DNA from: UMGS172 sp045578845
GTDB lineage: Bacteria; Bacillota; Clostridia; Oscillospirales; Acutalibacteraceae
Reading direction: 5' to 3'
DNA length: 15,232 nt
Assembly (NCBI GenBank): GCA_045578845.1
Contig: JAZNLA010000046.1
Coordinates: forward strand, 1 to 15,232
Shown: one piece after another, positions 13,989 through 15,232 of the stretch
Numbering within the stretch: the stretch's first letter is position 1
Layout of the letters: each line of letters begins with the position of its first letter
The notes under the pieces: generated by a model
Seen by the model: only the letters and a program-made list of their open reading frames with translations
The model's database searches: none
Told to the model about the DNA's origin: nothing
Made by a program: the position numbers and the translations under genes

Positions 13989-15083
13989 ATGTCAGATTTT
14001 AACAGTTACGACGAATTTATAAAAGAGTACAGTAAAAGCAAAAAACCTATCGAAACACAACATTCAAAACCGCCCAAACGACCGAAAAAAAACAATAAAC
14101 TGTTAATTAAACGGTTGATACAAACGGGACTTGCACTTGTTTTAATCGCCTTGCTTGTAGGACTTTTGGCGTTCGGCATAAGTATGTGTGATTCGGGTAA
14201 TGACGGTACATATAATAACCTTTCAAATTCTTCGGCAATCGACACAAACGCCGAGCCTAAACCGGCCCAAACACTTGCCGCTTCGGTCGATTACACTGTA
14301 AATTTAGGCAGTGAAATAAGCAGCACATCTGCAATTTTGGTCGACCGTTCCGACAACACTGTACTCGCCGAAAAATCTCCCGACAAGGTGGTCTACCCTG
14401 CCTCACTTACTAAGGTAATGACGTTACTTGTAGCCGCCGAAAATATTGACAACATTGACGCAACATATCTTATAACCTCAAAACTAATCGACCCGCTTTA
14501 TTTGAGCGGGGCCAGTATGGCAGGATTTGAGCCCGGCGAAACAGCAAGAATTGAGGATATGTTTTACGGTATGATTTTGGAATCGGGTGCAGAGGCTTCG
14601 GTTGGACTTGCCGAGTATATATCAGGGTCAGAATCGGCATTTGTAGAACTCATGAATAAAAAGGCACAAGATTTAGGTCTTAAAAACACCCATTTTACAA
14701 ATGTAACAGGTCTGCACAATAAGGACCACTATACCACATGTAGAGAAATGGCGGCAATAGTAGACACAACATTAAAGAATGATTTTTGCAAGAAAGTTCT
14801 GTCTACAAAATACTACACTGTGCCCGCTAATGAACACCACGAACAATTGGAATTTTACAGCACAATTTTAAGCCGTATGACCGGCAAAGAGCCGGATGTC
14901 GCAACGGTTTTAGGCGGCAAAACCGGATATACCGCAAATTCAGGCAACTGCTTGCTCAGTTTCGGTATAACCGATGACGGCAGAGAGATAATCAGTGTCA
15001 CCACCGACGGCGGCGGCACATACAAACCAATAGACGACTGTGTTTACCTTTATAAAAACCTCACCCACCCAAGAAAAAAATAA
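13989..15083 (+). CDS. D-alanyl-D-alanine carboxypeptidase (S11), N-terminally anchored
   Basis: This cell-wall enzyme trims the terminal D-Ala of peptidoglycan stem peptides. The 364-residue protein starts with a basic cytosolic tail (about 1-40). One membrane helix (about 41-66) follows, then a Ser/Asn-rich linker to about 105 and the S11 domain. The catalytic tetrad SLTK is at 139-142 and KTG at 311-313. The expected SxN motif reads SGAEA (199-203), with Ala in place of Asn. The C-terminal beta domain and amphipathic anchor of DacA-type enzymes are absent; the N-terminal helix replaces them. SD AAGGA lies 10-11 bases before the ATG. It is co-transcribed with trmB and ends at a hairpin that overlaps the tRNA promoter. 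A DacF/DacB-type sporulation role is possible but not shown. Confidence 0.9.
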   Translation: MSDFNSYDEFIKEYSKSKKPIETQHSKPPKRPKKNNKLLIKRLIQTGLALVLIALLVGLLAFGISMCDSGNDGTYNNLSNSSAIDTNAEPKPAQTLAASVDYTVNLGSEISSTSAILVDRSDNTVLAEKSPDKVVYPASLTKVMTLLVAAENIDNIDATYLITSKLIDPLYLSGASMAGFEPGETARIEDMFYGMILESGAEASVGLAEYISGSESAFVELMNKKAQDLGLKNTHFTNVTGLHNKDHYTTCREMAAIVDTTLKNDFCKKVLSTKYYTVPANEHHEQLEFYSTILSRMTGKEPDVATVLGGKTGYTANSGNCLLSFGITDDGREIISVTTDGGGTYKPIDDCVYLYKNLTHPRKK

Positions 15084-15104
15084 CAGAATTAAATTATAAT
15101 AAAC

Positions 15105-15133
15105 TTGACAAACAGCAGAGAATAAAGTAAAAT
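15105..15133 (+). promoter_or_regulatory. Promoter of tRNA-Pro
   Basis: A perfect TTGACA (15105-15110) is followed after 17 bases by TAAAAT (15128-15133). The start site would lie near 15140, about 16 bases before the tRNA. Confidence 0.75.
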
Positions 15134-15155
15134 ATTCTCTGCTGTAAATTTTATT
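15112..15155 (+). terminator. Terminator of the trmB-carboxypeptidase unit
   Basis: A perfect 13-bp stem (15112-15124 with 15133-15145) has an 8-base loop and is followed by a T-rich stretch (TAAATTTTATT). The loop and the first base of the 3' arm form the -10 box of the tRNA promoter. Confidence 0.7.
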
Positions 15156-15231
15156 CGAGGTGTCGCCCAGTTGGTAGGGCGCTAGTTTTGGGAACTAGAT
15201 GCCGCAGGTTCGAGTCCTGTCACCTCGACCA
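15156..15231 (+). tRNA. tRNA-Pro (anticodon UGG)
   Basis: A 76-base cloverleaf with CCA encoded. The acceptor stem CGAGGTG pairs with CACCTCG. The D arm is GCCC/GGGC. The anticodon stem CTAGT/ACTAG holds the loop TTTGGGA, giving anticodon TGG with G37. The T arm GCAGG/CCTGT has loop TTCGAGT. All stems close, with one G-U pair in the T arm. Confidence 0.97.
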
Positions 15232-15232
15232 A

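Noticed and set aside
1..15232. CRISPR arrays, insertion sequences, prophage or defence genes
   Set aside because: No repeated spacers, transposase, integrase or defence motifs were found; genes are typical chromosomal functions.

Overview
The window looks like an ordinary chromosomal stretch from a spore-forming, low-to-moderate GC member of the Clostridia (Firmicutes/Bacillota), probably near Oscillospiraceae/Ruminococcaceae. This rests on the sporulation genes (spoIVB, a ylmC/ymxH-type gene, sigG), a membrane pyrophosphatase with K+-dependent signatures, a two-gene Suf-type Fe-S system, strong Shine-Dalgarno sites and frequent TTG starts. No phage, insertion sequence, CRISPR array or defence island was found. 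The genus call is inference.

Layout. Positions 1-425 (minus) hold the start of an AT-rich zinc-ribbon-like gene that runs off the left edge. Positions 546-3050 (minus) are a sporulation block: sigG, a PRC-barrel ylmC/ymxH gene and spoIVB, with a sigmaF-like promoter before sigG and a sigmaG-like promoter before spoIVB. Positions 3185-6494 (minus) form a likely operon of HAD phosphatase, dCMP deaminase and membrane pyrophosphatase, closed by a strong terminator. The L28 gene rpmB (plus) follows. Convergent to it are a YetF/DUF421 membrane protein gene and a 55-residue small gene (minus), which share a bidirectional terminator with rpmB. Positions 7980-10833 (plus) hold a consensus promoter, a yybP-ykoY (Mn2+) type riboswitch and a P2A Ca2+/Mn2+ ATPase. 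Positions 10871-13132 (minus) hold bioY followed by the SufC/SufB-like pair. Positions 13237-15083 (plus) hold trmB and a D-Ala-D-Ala carboxypeptidase. tRNA-Pro(UGG) closes the window.

How the genes work together. The sporulation block fits the forespore cascade: sigmaF transcribes sigG, sigmaG transcribes spoIVB, and SpoIVB signals to the mother cell. The riboswitch-ATPase unit is a self-contained metal-efflux circuit. The SufC/SufB-like pair has no cysteine desulfurase or scaffold gene beside it and matches the minimal SMS-type layout of anaerobes. The rest is housekeeping: nucleotide metabolism, translation, biotin uptake and cell wall.

The points most worth a second look are the riboswitch-ATPase unit, the minimal Fe-S pair, a TrmB whose DPW-type motif is rewritten, a carboxypeptidase with an altered SxN motif, a terminator hairpin that contains the tRNA promoter -10, and the unrecognised edge gene. 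I saw nothing I would call a wholly new system.
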